From: DASSUW01 sp963835525
GTDB lineage: Bacteria; Actinomycetota; Thermoleophilia; Solirubrobacterales; Solirubrobacteraceae
Length of the DNA: 64,000 nucleotides
NCBI GenBank assembly: GCA_963835525.1
Contig: CAWIFM010000009.1
Location: forward strand, 186,001-250,000
Direction: 5' to 3'
Shown here: positions 32,964-41,533 of the stretch, piece by piece
Layout: each line of letters begins with the position of its first letter
Numbering within the stretch: position 1 is the stretch's first letter
Program-made: the position numbers and the translations under genes
Notes under the pieces: model-generated
Databases searched by the model: none
What the model was told of the DNA's origin: nothing
The model's input: only the letters and a program-made list of their open reading frames with translations

Positions 32964-33503
32964 ATGTCAGCCATCGCCACGGCCCTTCCGGCCGGCACCT
33001 ACACGTCTGATCCGGTCCACTCGACGACGGGCTTCGCCGTCAAGCACATGCTCGCCACCTTCCGCGGCAGCTTCGCGGCGTTCGACGCCACGCTGTCGGT
33101 CGACGAGGACGGCCGCGCCAAGCTCGTCGGCTCGGTCCCGGTCGACACCGTCGTCGTCAAGGACGAGAACCTCGTCGCGCACCTGCAGTCGCCCGAGTTC
33201 TTCGACGCCGAGCAGTACCCGCGCATCGCCTTCGAGTCGACCGACATCGCCATCGAGGACGGCAGCCTGACCGTCACCGGCGACCTCTCGCTCAAGGGCC
33301 ACACCGAGCGCGTCAGCGCGACCGGCACGATCGCCGGCCCGGTCGAGGACCCGTTCGGCAACACCAAGCTCAGCCTTCAGCTCGAGACGATCGTGGACCG
33401 CACGAAGTTCGGTCTCAACTGGAACGCCCCGCTGCCCAAGGGCGGCTTCATGCTGGCCAACGACGTGACGCTGTCCGTCGACCTCGAGCTGGTCCAGGGC
33501 TAG
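32964..33503 (+). CDS. YceI-family lipid-binding-like protein
   Basis: 179 residues, lipocalin-like YceI fold: GTYTSDPVHSTTGFAVKHML, TFRGSFAAFDATLSVDEDG, SPEFFDAEQYPRIAFEST, GDLSLKGHTERVSATG and DRTKFGLNWNAPLPKGGFML. No signal peptide, so it acts in the cytoplasm; family members bind isoprenoid quinone-like lipids. The start is ATG 32964, with AAGGGGAA upstream. It is controlled from the paired-operator region and is followed four bases later by an FMN reductase gene, suggesting a quinone or redox stress module. Confidence 0.9.
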   Translation: MSAIATALPAGTYTSDPVHSTTGFAVKHMLATFRGSFAAFDATLSVDEDGRAKLVGSVPVDTVVVKDENLVAHLQSPEFFDAEQYPRIAFESTDIAIEDGSLTVTGDLSLKGHTERVSATGTIAGPVEDPFGNTKLSLQLETIVDRTKFGLNWNAPLPKGGFMLANDVTLSVDLELVQG

Positions 33504-33507
33504 TCCG

Positions 33508-34077
33508 ATGCGAGTCCTCGGCATCTCCGGCTCGCTGCGCGCGGACTCCTACAACTCCGGGCTGCTCCGGGCGGCGGCCGACGTGCTGCCGCCCGGGGCC
33601 GAGCTCGAGATCTTCGACGGCCTGAAGGCGATCCCGCCCTATGACGCAGACGACGATCTCGACTTCGGGCCCGCGCCGGTCCGTGAGCTGCGCTCGGCGA
33701 TCGAGGCGGCCGACGCCGTGCTGATCGCCACCCCCGAGTACAACGCGTCGCTCCCGGGTGTGCTCAAGAACGCTCTGGACTGGGCATCCCGGCCGCACGC
33801 CACGAATCCGCTGCGCGGGAAGCCCGCCGCCGTGGTGGGGGCTTCGACCGGCATGTTCGGCGCGGTCTGGGCGCAGGCCGAGGGCCGCAAGGTGCTGGCC
33901 ACGATCGGCGCCCGGGTGCTCGACCTCGAGCTCCCGGTGCCGGAGGCCGACGAGCGGTTTGTTGACGGCCGGCTGGTGGATCCCGAGGTCGAGGAGCGGT
34001 TGGGCGAGATCGTGGCCGGACTGGTGGAGGCCGCTGAGCTGCGTGCCGCGGGCCTCGCTGCGCGGGCCGCTGCGTAG
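33508..34077 (+). CDS. NADPH-dependent FMN reductase (flavodoxin-like)
   Basis: 189 residues. Flavodoxin-like FMN site: GISGSLRADSYNSGLLRAA at the N-terminus, the loop TPEYNASLPGVLKNALDW and the strand KPAAVVGASTGMFGAVWAQ. This is the ArsH/ChrR/YieF-type NAD(P)H:quinone or chromate reductase family. Four bases after the YceI gene, so both are probably under the TetR regulator. Confidence 0.9.
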   Translation: MRVLGISGSLRADSYNSGLLRAAADVLPPGAELEIFDGLKAIPPYDADDDLDFGPAPVRELRSAIEAADAVLIATPEYNASLPGVLKNALDWASRPHATNPLRGKPAAVVGASTGMFGAVWAQAEGRKVLATIGARVLDLELPVPEADERFVDGRLVDPEVEERLGEIVAGLVEAAELRAAGLAARAAA

Positions 34078-34113
34078 GGCGCGAACTTCGGGCTTGTAGT
34101 GAGGCGGGATCGA

Positions 34114-34163
34114 GGCCCGTGTCAACCAACTACGCCATGGCCGTAGTTACCTGACACGCGGCC
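34114..34163. repeat. Long imperfect palindrome between convergent genes
   Basis: GTGTCAACCAACTACG (34119-34134) and its near mirror CGTAGTTACCTGACAC (34142-34157) flank CCATGG, giving a hairpin of about 20 base pairs with three mismatches. Flanking GGCC bases can extend it. It lies between the FMN reductase stop and the end of the convergent membrane-protein gene, fitting a bidirectional terminator. The nearby CCCTACCCAGCCG (34177) also occurs at the right end of the element at 7338-7509. Confidence 0.6.
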
Positions 34164-34196
34164 GGCTGCCTCGCTTCCCTACCCAGCCGCAGTTCG

Positions 34197-34880
34197 TCAG
34201 AACAACCGGTCGTCCTCGGGGAGCCGCCGCGTCGGCGCCTCGTCGTCCTCAGGCATCCGCCGCGTCGGCGCCTCCGACGGCCGCGCACGACCCGGCGGCT
34301 CGGGCACCTCACCCGACCAGTCCGGCCGCTCCCCCAGCACCTCGGTGACCGCGGCCGGGTCGGCGCGGCGCCGCGGCGGCCGCGGCCCGCTCGGCGGCGC
34401 GCCCTCGTCGGCCGCCGGGTTCGGCGGCTCCGGCCGGTGCGCCGCCCGCACGCGCAGGCCCATGGCCAGCAGCGCGCCGGCCGCGGCGAGCGCCGCGAAG
34501 ATGCCCCACTGGAGCGAGTAGTCGGTGCTGTCGTTCGGCGCGTCGGGCTCGTCGAACAGTCGCCAGACGATCAGCAGCAGCGCCCAGCCGCCGGCCAGCG
34601 CGATCGCCGTGCCGTCGCCGCCCGGCAGGTGGAAGCCCTTCTCCTGACTGCGCGCCCAGACCAGGAACAGCACGCCGGCCGCGACCAGCATCACCGCCGC
34701 CTCGACGAAGCTGAAGGCGCCGAACGCGCTCACGTTGCGCTGCACGAACTCGCGCGAGCCCTCGGGCACGTACGACTGCTGGTACCACGGCAGGAACAGC
34801 GTGACCACCATGGCGGCCGCGGCGAGCCCCGCGTTGCGCAGCTCGGGCGGCAGGTCACGCAGGCGTGCGAGCGCGCTCAC
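34197..34880 (-). CDS. Four-helix membrane protein with repeated acidic/basic tail
   Basis: 227 residues. Membrane helices at about 15-31, 52-75, 88-108 and 123-145, then a proline-rich, charged cytoplasmic tail. The tail ends with a repeated unit, EAPTRRMPEDD then EAPTRRLPEDD. The first exported loop carries QQSYVPEGSREF. The family is not recognised. Its start overlaps the EVE-domain gene by 26 bases. TRR motifs followed by acidic residues could be phosphorylation or FHA-binding sites, but this is speculative. Confidence 0.7.
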   Translation of the reverse strand: MSALARLRDLPPELRNAGLAAAAMVVTLFLPWYQQSYVPEGSREFVQRNVSAFGAFSFVEAAVMLVAAGVLFLVWARSQEKGFHLPGGDGTAIALAGGWALLLIVWRLFDEPDAPNDSTDYSLQWGIFAALAAAGALLAMGLRVRAAHRPEPPNPAADEGAPPSGPRPPRRRADPAAVTEVLGERPDWSGEVPEPPGRARPSEAPTRRMPEDDEAPTRRLPEDDRLF

Positions 34881-35307
34881 CCATCGCCTCCATCAGCACC
34901 TGCGCGTCGCTCTCGGAGACCGTGCGCAGCTGACCCTGGAACGCGAGCGTCCAGTTCTCGGCCGGCCACTTGCGGACGTGTTCGAGCCGGTCCGCGACCT
35001 GCTCGGCGTGCAGGAAGTCGTCGAGCACGAGCTCCGGCTCGGCCTCGAACCGCCACGGATACGGGTCGGGGTTGCCGGGCTTCCCCGGCCACACCGGCGT
35101 GCGGTCCTCGAACATGTCCGACACCAGCCGCATCGACCCCGCGAACGCCTTCACCCGCGTCAGGTAGAGCACGATCCGGTCACCCGGCAGCATCGACTCC
35201 GCCATCCGGCGCCGGCGCTCCTTCATCCCGATCAGCGTGAAGCCCAACTCACGCGTCGCCGCGTAGTTCTCGGGCGAGCCCGTGAGGATCCAGGTGCGCT
35301 CCGGCAC
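34855..35307 (-). CDS. EVE-domain (PUA-like) protein
   Basis: 150 residues. TWILTGSPENYAATRELGF, the MLPGDRIVLYLTRVKAFAGS strand pair and WPAENWTLAFQGQLRTVSESD fit the EVE fold, a PUA-like domain that reads modified bases in DNA or RNA. Family members appear both in housekeeping and in defence loci; here the neighbours are membrane and ArsA-like genes, so no defence context is visible. Confidence 0.75.
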   Translation of the reverse strand: MPERTWILTGSPENYAATRELGFTLIGMKERRRRMAESMLPGDRIVLYLTRVKAFAGSMRLVSDMFEDRTPVWPGKPGNPDPYPWRFEAEPELVLDDFLHAEQVADRLEHVRKWPAENWTLAFQGQLRTVSESDAQVLMEAMGERARTPA

Positions 35308-35321
35308 GGCCTACAAGTCTG

Positions 35322-35660
35322 TCATTCGACCGGGATGTCCTGCACGTCCGCGCCGGGCGGCTCGGGCGGCTCCAGGCGGGCGATGTACCAGTCGAGCACG
35401 GCGCGGATGGCGAGCAGGAGCTGGCGCAGGGCGTCGGCGAGCTGGCGCGCCAGGTCGGGCGGCAGCGTGCCGCGCAGCGACTCCAGGAGCGCCGTCAGCT
35501 GCGCGAGGTCGAAGGCCGGCAGGCGCGGCTCCTCGCCCGGCACGCTCCAGCCCATCGGCGGCACCTCGCGCGCGGCCGCCCGCTCGGCGGCGTCCTGGGC
35601 CTCGCGCACCAGCCGCTCGGCCTCCTCGTACTGCGCCCGCAGGCGGTCGGCCTCAGCCAC
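35322..35660 (-). CDS. Small helical protein linked to the ArsA-like ATPase
   Basis: 112 residues. The N-terminal 35 residues form a likely coiled coil (EADRLRAQYEEAERLVREAQ), the middle a helical LESLRGTLPPDLARQLADAL region and the end a short hydrophobic helix (LLLAIRAVLDWYIARLE) before an acidic tail. It overlaps the ArsA-like gene by 8 bases. The family is not recognised; an accessory protein of the ATPase is possible. Confidence 0.65.
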   Translation of the reverse strand: MAEADRLRAQYEEAERLVREAQDAAERAAAREVPPMGWSVPGEEPRLPAFDLAQLTALLESLRGTLPPDLARQLADALRQLLLAIRAVLDWYIARLEPPEPPGADVQDIPVE

Positions 35661-36813
35661 CCTCGAACCCCACCACGAGCGAGCCCTCGGCGAGCCTCGC
35701 CGAGGTCGGCTTGAAGCCGGCCAGCGCGCTCGGTAGGACGATCGTGCGCTTGTGGCCGTCCACGCGGACCACCAGCTCGAGCCCGATCTTCTTCAGTGCC
35801 ACGTCGCCCTTGCTGACGAACGGCAGGTCGAGGCGCAGCTCCGCGCGCCCGTCCTCGAGCGCCAGCTCCTGCGCGAGCCGGTCGTGCAGCACGGCTCCCG
35901 CGTCGCGGCCGTCGAACAGCGCGCCTGCCAGCCGGTCGAGCATCTCGCCGCCCATGACCTCCTGCTCGAAGTACGGGGCGCGCAGCACCGGCACCGGCGC
36001 GAAGCCCGACTCCACCAGCTCGAGCTGCTCGGACTGCAACTCGCGCCAGGCGCCGAAGTACTCGCCGACCTCGGACGGGAAGACGCGGTTGACCACCACC
36101 GCGTCGCACAGGTAGCCGTACAGGTTGAGGTACGTGAAGGTGCGCATCGCCTCGGCCACCACCATGCGGTCGGGCGTCGTGACCAGGCGGATCGTCACGC
36201 GCGAGGCATCGCGCAGCAGCTCGTGCATCGCGATCAGGTTGCGCACCAGGCGCTGCACGTCCTCCATCACGCGCTCGTCGGGCAGCGAGAGGTCCAGGAA
36301 CGCTCGCGCGATCGGCCGCGCGGCGGACAGCAGCGCGCTCTCGCGCCCCATCACCCGGTCCAGCCACCAGCGCGCCGCGTCCGGGAACGAGAGCAGCCGC
36401 AGCGTCTCGCCGGTCGGCGCGCAGTCGACCACGATCGCGTCCCACTCGCCCGACTCCGCATGGCGCTTGAGCTGGAGCAGGCTGAACAGCTCGTCGGCCC
36501 CCGGCGGGACGGTCAGCTCCTCGGCCGCGATCCGCTCGACGCCGCGCTCGGCCAGCACGCCGCCGAGCCAGCTCTGCACCGCGGACCAGTTCTGCTCGAG
36601 CTCGTCCTGCGCCTGCACCTGCTGGGCCCACACGCCGCCGCCGACCTCGGTCGGCTCCGGGCCCACGGTGAGCTGGAGCGACTCGGCGAGCGAGTGCGCG
36701 GGGTCGGTCGAGAGCACCAGGGTGCGACCGCCGATGCGGCGGGCCGTGGCGGCGGCCACCGAGGTCTTCCCGACGCCGCCCTTGCCCGTGTAGAGGATGA
36801 TCCGCGGGGTCAA
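35653..36813 (-). CDS. ArsA/GET3-like ATPase with C-terminal HSP20-like domain
   Basis: 386 residues. Deviant Walker A TGKGGVGKTSVAAATA, switch I DPAHSLAESL, switch II VVDCAPTGETLRLLSFPD and an A-loop-type VVVNRVFP are present. The last 80 residues (RAELRLDLPFVSKGDVALKK, GHKRTIVLPSALAGFKP) form the HSP20-like beta domain found in many actinobacterial ArsA homologues. No arsenite-binding Cys triplet is visible and no ars genes are near. A role in membrane-protein targeting or an unknown ATP-driven process is more likely than arsenite export. Confidence 0.88.
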   Translation of the reverse strand: MTPRIILYTGKGGVGKTSVAAATARRIGGRTLVLSTDPAHSLAESLQLTVGPEPTEVGGGVWAQQVQAQDELEQNWSAVQSWLGGVLAERGVERIAAEELTVPPGADELFSLLQLKRHAESGEWDAIVVDCAPTGETLRLLSFPDAARWWLDRVMGRESALLSAARPIARAFLDLSLPDERVMEDVQRLVRNLIAMHELLRDASRVTIRLVTTPDRMVVAEAMRTFTYLNLYGYLCDAVVVNRVFPSEVGEYFGAWRELQSEQLELVESGFAPVPVLRAPYFEQEVMGGEMLDRLAGALFDGRDAGAVLHDRLAQELALEDGRAELRLDLPFVSKGDVALKKIGLELVVRVDGHKRTIVLPSALAGFKPTSARLAEGSLVVGFEGG

Positions 36814-36825
36814 GCCCCAGGCATC

Positions 36826-38295
36826 CTACGGTCGCTGCTTGCGCTTGGGCTTCAGGACCGTCACCACGCCCTGGGCGGCGGCGGGGTTGCCGGCCAGGTC
36901 GCGGACGTCGAGCTGGACCGTGTAGTCGCCGCGCCGGCGGGGGACGTCCCAGCCGAAGGTGCGCTTGCCGTAGCCGACGACGCCGAACGGCCGTGACTCC
37001 ACGACCTTGGACCCGCGCCTGATCGTCAGCGTCACGTTGGAGATCTTGGAGAGCTCGAAGGCGACGCGGCCGGCCTTGCCGCCGCGCAGGCGCTTGGGCT
37101 TGACCAGGACGGCCGGCGGCTGGGACTTGTAGGCGACGAAGTTCTCGGCCGTCGTGCAGTAGACCTCGGTGTCGGTCCGCTCGCACAGGTTCTCGAGAAA
37201 GCCCTGCAGCAGGTCGTGGTAGCTCAGGCTCGACTCGTTTGTCGAGCTGCCGCGCGAGTAGAGCGACCAGGCGCCGGTGTCGTAGGTCGGCACCTCGGCC
37301 CGCGCCTGCGGCTCGGCCGCCTGGAACAGCGCCGTGCCGCGCGGATCGCCGGAGATCCGCGCATAGTCGTAGAGCCCGATCAGCGACTGGATGAAGCCGT
37401 TGAGCACCCGCAGGTCGGGGGCGAACGAGTAGATCGCGTAGTGGCTGCCGTGGTCGGCCGGCACGCGCACGCCCTGCGGCGTCGGGGCCTCGAAGACGGC
37501 CAGCGCCCGCTGGGCGACCGGCAGCACGTCGGCCTGGCGCTTCAGGCGGGTCGCGCTGCGGGCGAGGGCCTGGACGGCCGTGCCCTGGGCGAGGCCGGAG
37601 ACCCACGGCGGCTTGCCGCCGCCGAAGCCGAAGTAGTACTCCCACGCCAGGCCGCCCGCGCGCTCGGCAGCGAGCAGCAGCAGCTCGTCGAGCATGACGG
37701 CCAGGCGGTCGTTCTCGCGGCCGCCCCAGAGCCCGTTGAGCTTTCCGAAGTTGCCCAGCATCTGGAGCTGCAGGCCCGAGCCGGGGTAGTACTGCCAGAC
37801 CAGCTCGGAGCCCTCGAACTCGACCCGGCGACCGGACGCCAGCAGCGGCCCCGTGCGCCACCACTCGAGGTTGCGCTCCATCGTCAGCCACAGCGGGTGC
37901 AGGCGGCTGGGCGTGAGCTGGCGGCGGGCCGCGATGCCATCGACCTCGGCGAGGACCTGGCGCATGATCGTCTCGCGCACGCCGGAGAGCCGGCGGGTGC
38001 GGCGCTTGACGTCCTCGTAGACCGCGCGCCGCAGGGCGTAGTCCTCGGGCGTGATCTGCGCCGCGTCGCGCAGCCGCTTGAGCTCGCCGATCACCGTGCG
38101 CTTCTTTTTCCTGGCGGCCACGCCCGCGACCGCGCGGGTGCGCGGCGCTTTCATCTCGGCGGGCCGCAGGAAGCGGTCGTTCTTCCCCCGCACCTGGCCG
38201 TCCTTGCCCATCACGAGCACGTCGTCTGCCGCCGCGGGGGCGGCGCACAGCAGGACGGCGAGCAGGGCTAGACAGATGGTGCGTGCAACCGGCAT
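36826..38295 (-). CDS. Secreted protein with D-glucuronyl C5-epimerase-like domain
   Basis: 489 residues, signal peptide about 1-23 (CAAPAAADD). The region about 330-410 matches the C-terminal domain of heparan-sulfate D-glucuronyl C5-epimerases: VLNGFIQSLIGLYDYARISG, PTYDTGAWSLYSRG and SLSYHDLLQGFLENL. The C-terminal 85 residues look like a beta sandwich (LTIRRGSKVVESRPFGVVGY, GDYTVQLDVRDLAGNPA). This may act on uronic-acid polysaccharides, or the helical barrel may be reused. ATG 38295 is chosen for the signal peptide; an upstream start is possible but would run into the neighbouring promoter region. Confidence 0.8.
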   Translation of the reverse strand: MPVARTICLALLAVLLCAAPAAADDVLVMGKDGQVRGKNDRFLRPAEMKAPRTRAVAGVAARKKKRTVIGELKRLRDAAQITPEDYALRRAVYEDVKRRTRRLSGVRETIMRQVLAEVDGIAARRQLTPSRLHPLWLTMERNLEWWRTGPLLASGRRVEFEGSELVWQYYPGSGLQLQMLGNFGKLNGLWGGRENDRLAVMLDELLLLAAERAGGLAWEYYFGFGGGKPPWVSGLAQGTAVQALARSATRLKRQADVLPVAQRALAVFEAPTPQGVRVPADHGSHYAIYSFAPDLRVLNGFIQSLIGLYDYARISGDPRGTALFQAAEPQARAEVPTYDTGAWSLYSRGSSTNESSLSYHDLLQGFLENLCERTDTEVYCTTAENFVAYKSQPPAVLVKPKRLRGGKAGRVAFELSKISNVTLTIRRGSKVVESRPFGVVGYGKRTFGWDVPRRRGDYTVQLDVRDLAGNPAAAQGVVTVLKPKRKQRP

Positions 38296-38337
38296 GAACT
38301 CAATGGACCCGATGCTAGGCTCGAAGTTGCGGCACCT

Positions 38338-39381
38338 ATGCAACTTCGCGCCCTCTTAATCCTGCTCCTCGCACTGGTCGCCGTCGGTTGTGGCGGCGGT
38401 GACGAGACGGCCGACTCGAGCACCGACGTCGACCAGCTGCTGAACGACACGTTCAGCGGAACCAAGTCGATCCAGTCGGGCAAGTTGAGCCTGGCGCTCG
38501 CCCTCGAGGCCGAAGGCGGCCAGGGTCCCGTGAGCGCGAAGATCTCCGGTCCGTTCCAGAGCGAGGGCGAGGGCCGCCTGCCGCAGGTCGACCTCGAGGG
38601 CTCGTTCGAGGGCGGCGGCGAGAGCCTGTCGGGCGGCGTCACCGCCACGGCGGACGCCGCCTACGTGAGCTTCGGCGGCAACACCTACGAGGTCGCGGGC
38701 CCCGTCTTCGAGCAGTTCAAGGCGGGCTACGAGCAGTCGGCCAAGGAGGCCTCGGGCGAGAAGGACCAGTCGCTGGCCTCGCTCGGCATCGACCCGCGGC
38801 GCTGGCTGACCAACGCCACCAACGAGGGCGAGGCGAAGGTCGGCGACACCGACACGATCAAGATCACCGGCGACGTCGACGTGCCGAAGCTGCTCGACGA
38901 CGTCAACGGCGCGCTCGAGAAGATCCGCGGGCTCGGCGTCCAGGGCTCCGAGCAGATCCCCGACAAGCTCACCGAGGCGGAGAAGCAGCAGACCGCCGAG
39001 GCGATCGAGGACCTCAGCGTCGAGATCTACACGGGGGCGGACGACCGGATCCTGCGCCGCATGGTGGTCAGCCTGAGCCTGAAGATGCCCGAGGGCGCGA
39101 CGGTCGGCGGAGCGCAGTCGGCCGACATCCGGCTCGACTTCCAGCTGCTCGACGTCAACGAGGACCAGGAGATCGAGGCGCCCGAGAACGCCAAGCCGTT
39201 CGCGGAGCTCATGAAGCAGCTCGAGGGCCTCGGCGTCGGTCTCGATCTCGGCGCTCTCGGCGGCGGTGGAGCCGGCGGCGGCGAGGGGCCGAACGTCGAC
39301 GAGTACTCGGAATGCGTCCAGAAGAACCTGGGCGACAACGACGCGGTCCGCAAGTGTGCGGACCTTCTGAACTCGCCTTAG
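38338..39381 (+). CDS. Lipoprotein, LppX/LprG-like in style
   Basis: 347 residues. Lipoprotein signal with lipobox VAVGC at about residue 18, followed by a glycine/acidic linker. The rest has a long beta pattern (LEGSFEGGGESLSGGVTATA, AAYVSFGGNTYEVAG, KVGDTDTIKITGDVDVPKLL) reminiscent of half-barrel lipid-binding lipoproteins. It ends in a Gly-rich linker and a Cys-containing helix (YSECVQKNLGDNDAVRKCADLL). The exact family is uncertain. Divergent from the epimerase-like gene with 42 bases between starts. Confidence 0.72.
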   Translation: MQLRALLILLLALVAVGCGGGDETADSSTDVDQLLNDTFSGTKSIQSGKLSLALALEAEGGQGPVSAKISGPFQSEGEGRLPQVDLEGSFEGGGESLSGGVTATADAAYVSFGGNTYEVAGPVFEQFKAGYEQSAKEASGEKDQSLASLGIDPRRWLTNATNEGEAKVGDTDTIKITGDVDVPKLLDDVNGALEKIRGLGVQGSEQIPDKLTEAEKQQTAEAIEDLSVEIYTGADDRILRRMVVSLSLKMPEGATVGGAQSADIRLDFQLLDVNEDQEIEAPENAKPFAELMKQLEGLGVGLDLGALGGGGAGGGEGPNVDEYSECVQKNLGDNDAVRKCADLLNSP

Positions 39382-39396
39382 CGCATAATCCTGGCG

Positions 39397-40533
39397 GTGA
39401 GTGACGCGCGGGCTTCCTTCAACCTGCGGCGCTTCCTGCTGAGCGGCGAGGGCTGGCCGTATCTGCTCGTGCCGTTCATCGCAGTGGCGATCGCGCTCGA
39501 GCTCGCCCATGCGAGCGCGACGCTGATCTTCGTCACCTCGGCGCTGGGCGTGATTCCGACCGCCGCGCTGATGGGGCGCGCCACCGAGGAGCTGGCCGCG
39601 CGGTCGGGGCCCGGCATCGGCGGCTTCCTCAACGTCACCTTCGGCAACGCGCCGGAGCTGATCATCGCCTTCTTCGCGCTGAACGAGGGCCTCCAGGAGG
39701 TCGTCAAGGCCTCGCTGGTGGGCTCGATCCTCGGCAACATCCTGCTCGTCATGGGCGCCGCCATGTTCGTCGGCGGCCGCAAGCGCGAGCGCCAGTTCTT
39801 CGACCGCACGGCCGCCGGCACGCAGTCGCTGATGCTGCTGCTGGCCGTGGTGGCCCTGATCATGCCGGCCATCTACGAGCTGGTCATCGGAGGCTCGCTG
39901 CCGAGCCCGACCGACACGGCGGAGCAGTTCCCTGACGAGCTCGAGCAGATGTCGCTCGCCGTCGCGCTCGTGCTGCTGGCCTCCTACGCGGCCGGACTGC
40001 TCTTCTCGCTGCGCACGCACAAGGACCTCTTCAACCCGTCCCATGGCGACGAGGACCATGTCGGCGAGCCGTGGTCGGTCCGCAAGGCCGTCATCGCGCT
40101 CGCGCTTGCCGGCGTCGCCGTCGGAGTGATGTCGGAGATCCTCGTCGGCTCGATCACCGAGGCGTCCGAGTCGATCGGCCTGTCGCCGTTCTTCGTCGGC
40201 ATCATCGTCGTGGCGATCGTCGGCAACGCGGCCGAGCACTGGGTGGCGATCTACTTCGCGGCGCGCAACAAGATGGATTTGGCGGTCAACATCGCGATCG
40301 GGTCGAGCGCCCAGATCGCCCTGTTCGCCGCGCCGGTGCTGGTCCTGCTGTCCTTCTTCGTCGGGCCGTTCCCGATGGCGCTCGTGTTCAACGGCCTCGA
40401 GCTGGGCGCCATCGTCATGGCCATCCTGATCGCCAACCAGGTCACGCAGGAGGGTGAATCGACCTGGTTCGAAGGCCTCCAGCTGCTAGCTGTGTACGTG
40501 GTGCTTGGTCTGGTCTTCTTCTTCGTCGAATGA
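39397..40533 (+). CDS. Ca2+/H+ antiporter (CaxA / ChaA-like)
   Basis: 378 residues, GTG start, about eleven membrane helices. The two inverted alpha-repeats of CAX exchangers are clear: GGFLNVTFGNAPELIIAFFA in the first half and IVVAIVGNAAEHWVAIYFAA in the second, each with the essential Glu. An acidic loop lies between the halves (EQFPDELEQ). It should extrude calcium from the cytoplasm using the proton gradient. Its stop overlaps the ATG of the TerC gene by four bases. Confidence 0.92.
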   Translation: MSDARASFNLRRFLLSGEGWPYLLVPFIAVAIALELAHASATLIFVTSALGVIPTAALMGRATEELAARSGPGIGGFLNVTFGNAPELIIAFFALNEGLQEVVKASLVGSILGNILLVMGAAMFVGGRKRERQFFDRTAAGTQSLMLLLAVVALIMPAIYELVIGGSLPSPTDTAEQFPDELEQMSLAVALVLLASYAAGLLFSLRTHKDLFNPSHGDEDHVGEPWSVRKAVIALALAGVAVGVMSEILVGSITEASESIGLSPFFVGIIVVAIVGNAAEHWVAIYFAARNKMDLAVNIAIGSSAQIALFAAPVLVLLSFFVGPFPMALVFNGLELGAIVMAILIANQVTQEGESTWFEGLQLLAVYVVLGLVFFFVE

Positions 40534-41531
40534 CGTTCGGCTTCATCAGCGGGCCGGGGCCGTGGCTCGCCCTGGCGGCGATCACGATCGTCCTGCTCGC
40601 GGTCGATCTGAAGTTCTTCGCCCGCAACCGCGAGCCGACCTTCCGCGAGGGCGTCTACTGGTCGATCGGCTGGCTGGTCATCGCGCTGCTCGTAGCGCCG
40701 CTCGTGTGGGTGCTCTCCAGCGCCGACGACGCGATCACCTACACGACCGTCTACTTCATCGAGCGCTCGCTCTCGCTCGACAACCTGTTCGTCTTCCTCC
40801 TGCTCTTCTCGTACTTCGGGATTCCCGAGGAGCACCGGGCGAACCTGCTGTTCTGGGGCATCGTGGCTGCGCTGGCGCTGCGCGGCCTGGCGATCCTCGG
40901 CGGCGTCGCCCTGATCGAGACGTTCCACCCGGTCATCTACCTGCTCGGCATCCTGCTGCTCGTCCTGGCGTGGCGGATCCTCCGGGGCGTCGAGGAGAAC
41001 GTCGACCCCGACAAGAACCTGATCGTGCGCGGGGTGCGCAAGGTGTTCCCGGTGTCGAGCGACTTCCACGGCCACCACTGGTTCGTGCACCTCGAAGGCC
41101 GCCGCTTCGCGACGCCGATCTTCGTCTGCCTGGCCGCGATCGTGGCCGCCGACATCGCCTTCGCGATCGACTCCATCCCGGCCGCCTTCGCCATCACGCG
41201 CGACTCGGTGCTGATCTGGATGGCGAACATCTTCGCCCTGCTCGGCCTGCGCGCCCTGTTCGTGCTCGTCGAGGGCCTGATCCGCCGCTTCCGCTACCTC
41301 GACGAGACGATCGCGATCGTGCTCGCGCTGGTCGCCGTCAAGCTCCTGATCGAGGACCTCTACAAGATCGGGCCGGTGGCCTCGCTCGGCATGGTGGCCG
41401 CCGCCTTCACGGTCGGCATCGTCGCCTCACTGGTCGCCGACGCGCGCGATCCCGACATCGAGGCCAAGCGCGCCGAGCGCGCCGAGCGCACCACGGCCGA
41501 GCGCGAGCCCGAGCCCGCCGCGCGCGACTGA
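40530..41531 (+). CDS. TerC-family membrane protein
   Basis: 333 residues, about nine membrane helices. TerC hallmarks: AVDLKFFARNREPTFREG near the N-terminus, SLSLDNLFVFLLLFSYFGIP with the conserved Asp-Asn, and AAIVAADIAFAIDSIPAAFA with the second acidic pair. The family is linked to metal (manganese, tellurite) homeostasis and acts with exoenzyme metalation. Co-translated with the calcium antiporter, which supports a cation-export role. Confidence 0.9.
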   Translation: MTFGFISGPGPWLALAAITIVLLAVDLKFFARNREPTFREGVYWSIGWLVIALLVAPLVWVLSSADDAITYTTVYFIERSLSLDNLFVFLLLFSYFGIPEEHRANLLFWGIVAALALRGLAILGGVALIETFHPVIYLLGILLLVLAWRILRGVEENVDPDKNLIVRGVRKVFPVSSDFHGHHWFVHLEGRRFATPIFVCLAAIVAADIAFAIDSIPAAFAITRDSVLIWMANIFALLGLRALFVLVEGLIRRFRYLDETIAIVLALVAVKLLIEDLYKIGPVASLGMVAAAFTVGIVASLVADARDPDIEAKRAERAERTTAEREPEPAARD

Positions 41532-41533
41532 CG

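Noticed and set aside
38356..40239. A 627-codon frame antisense to the lipoprotein and calcium antiporter genes
   Set aside because: Both plus-strand genes have convincing signal or transporter motifs; the antisense translation is charge-biased nonsense.
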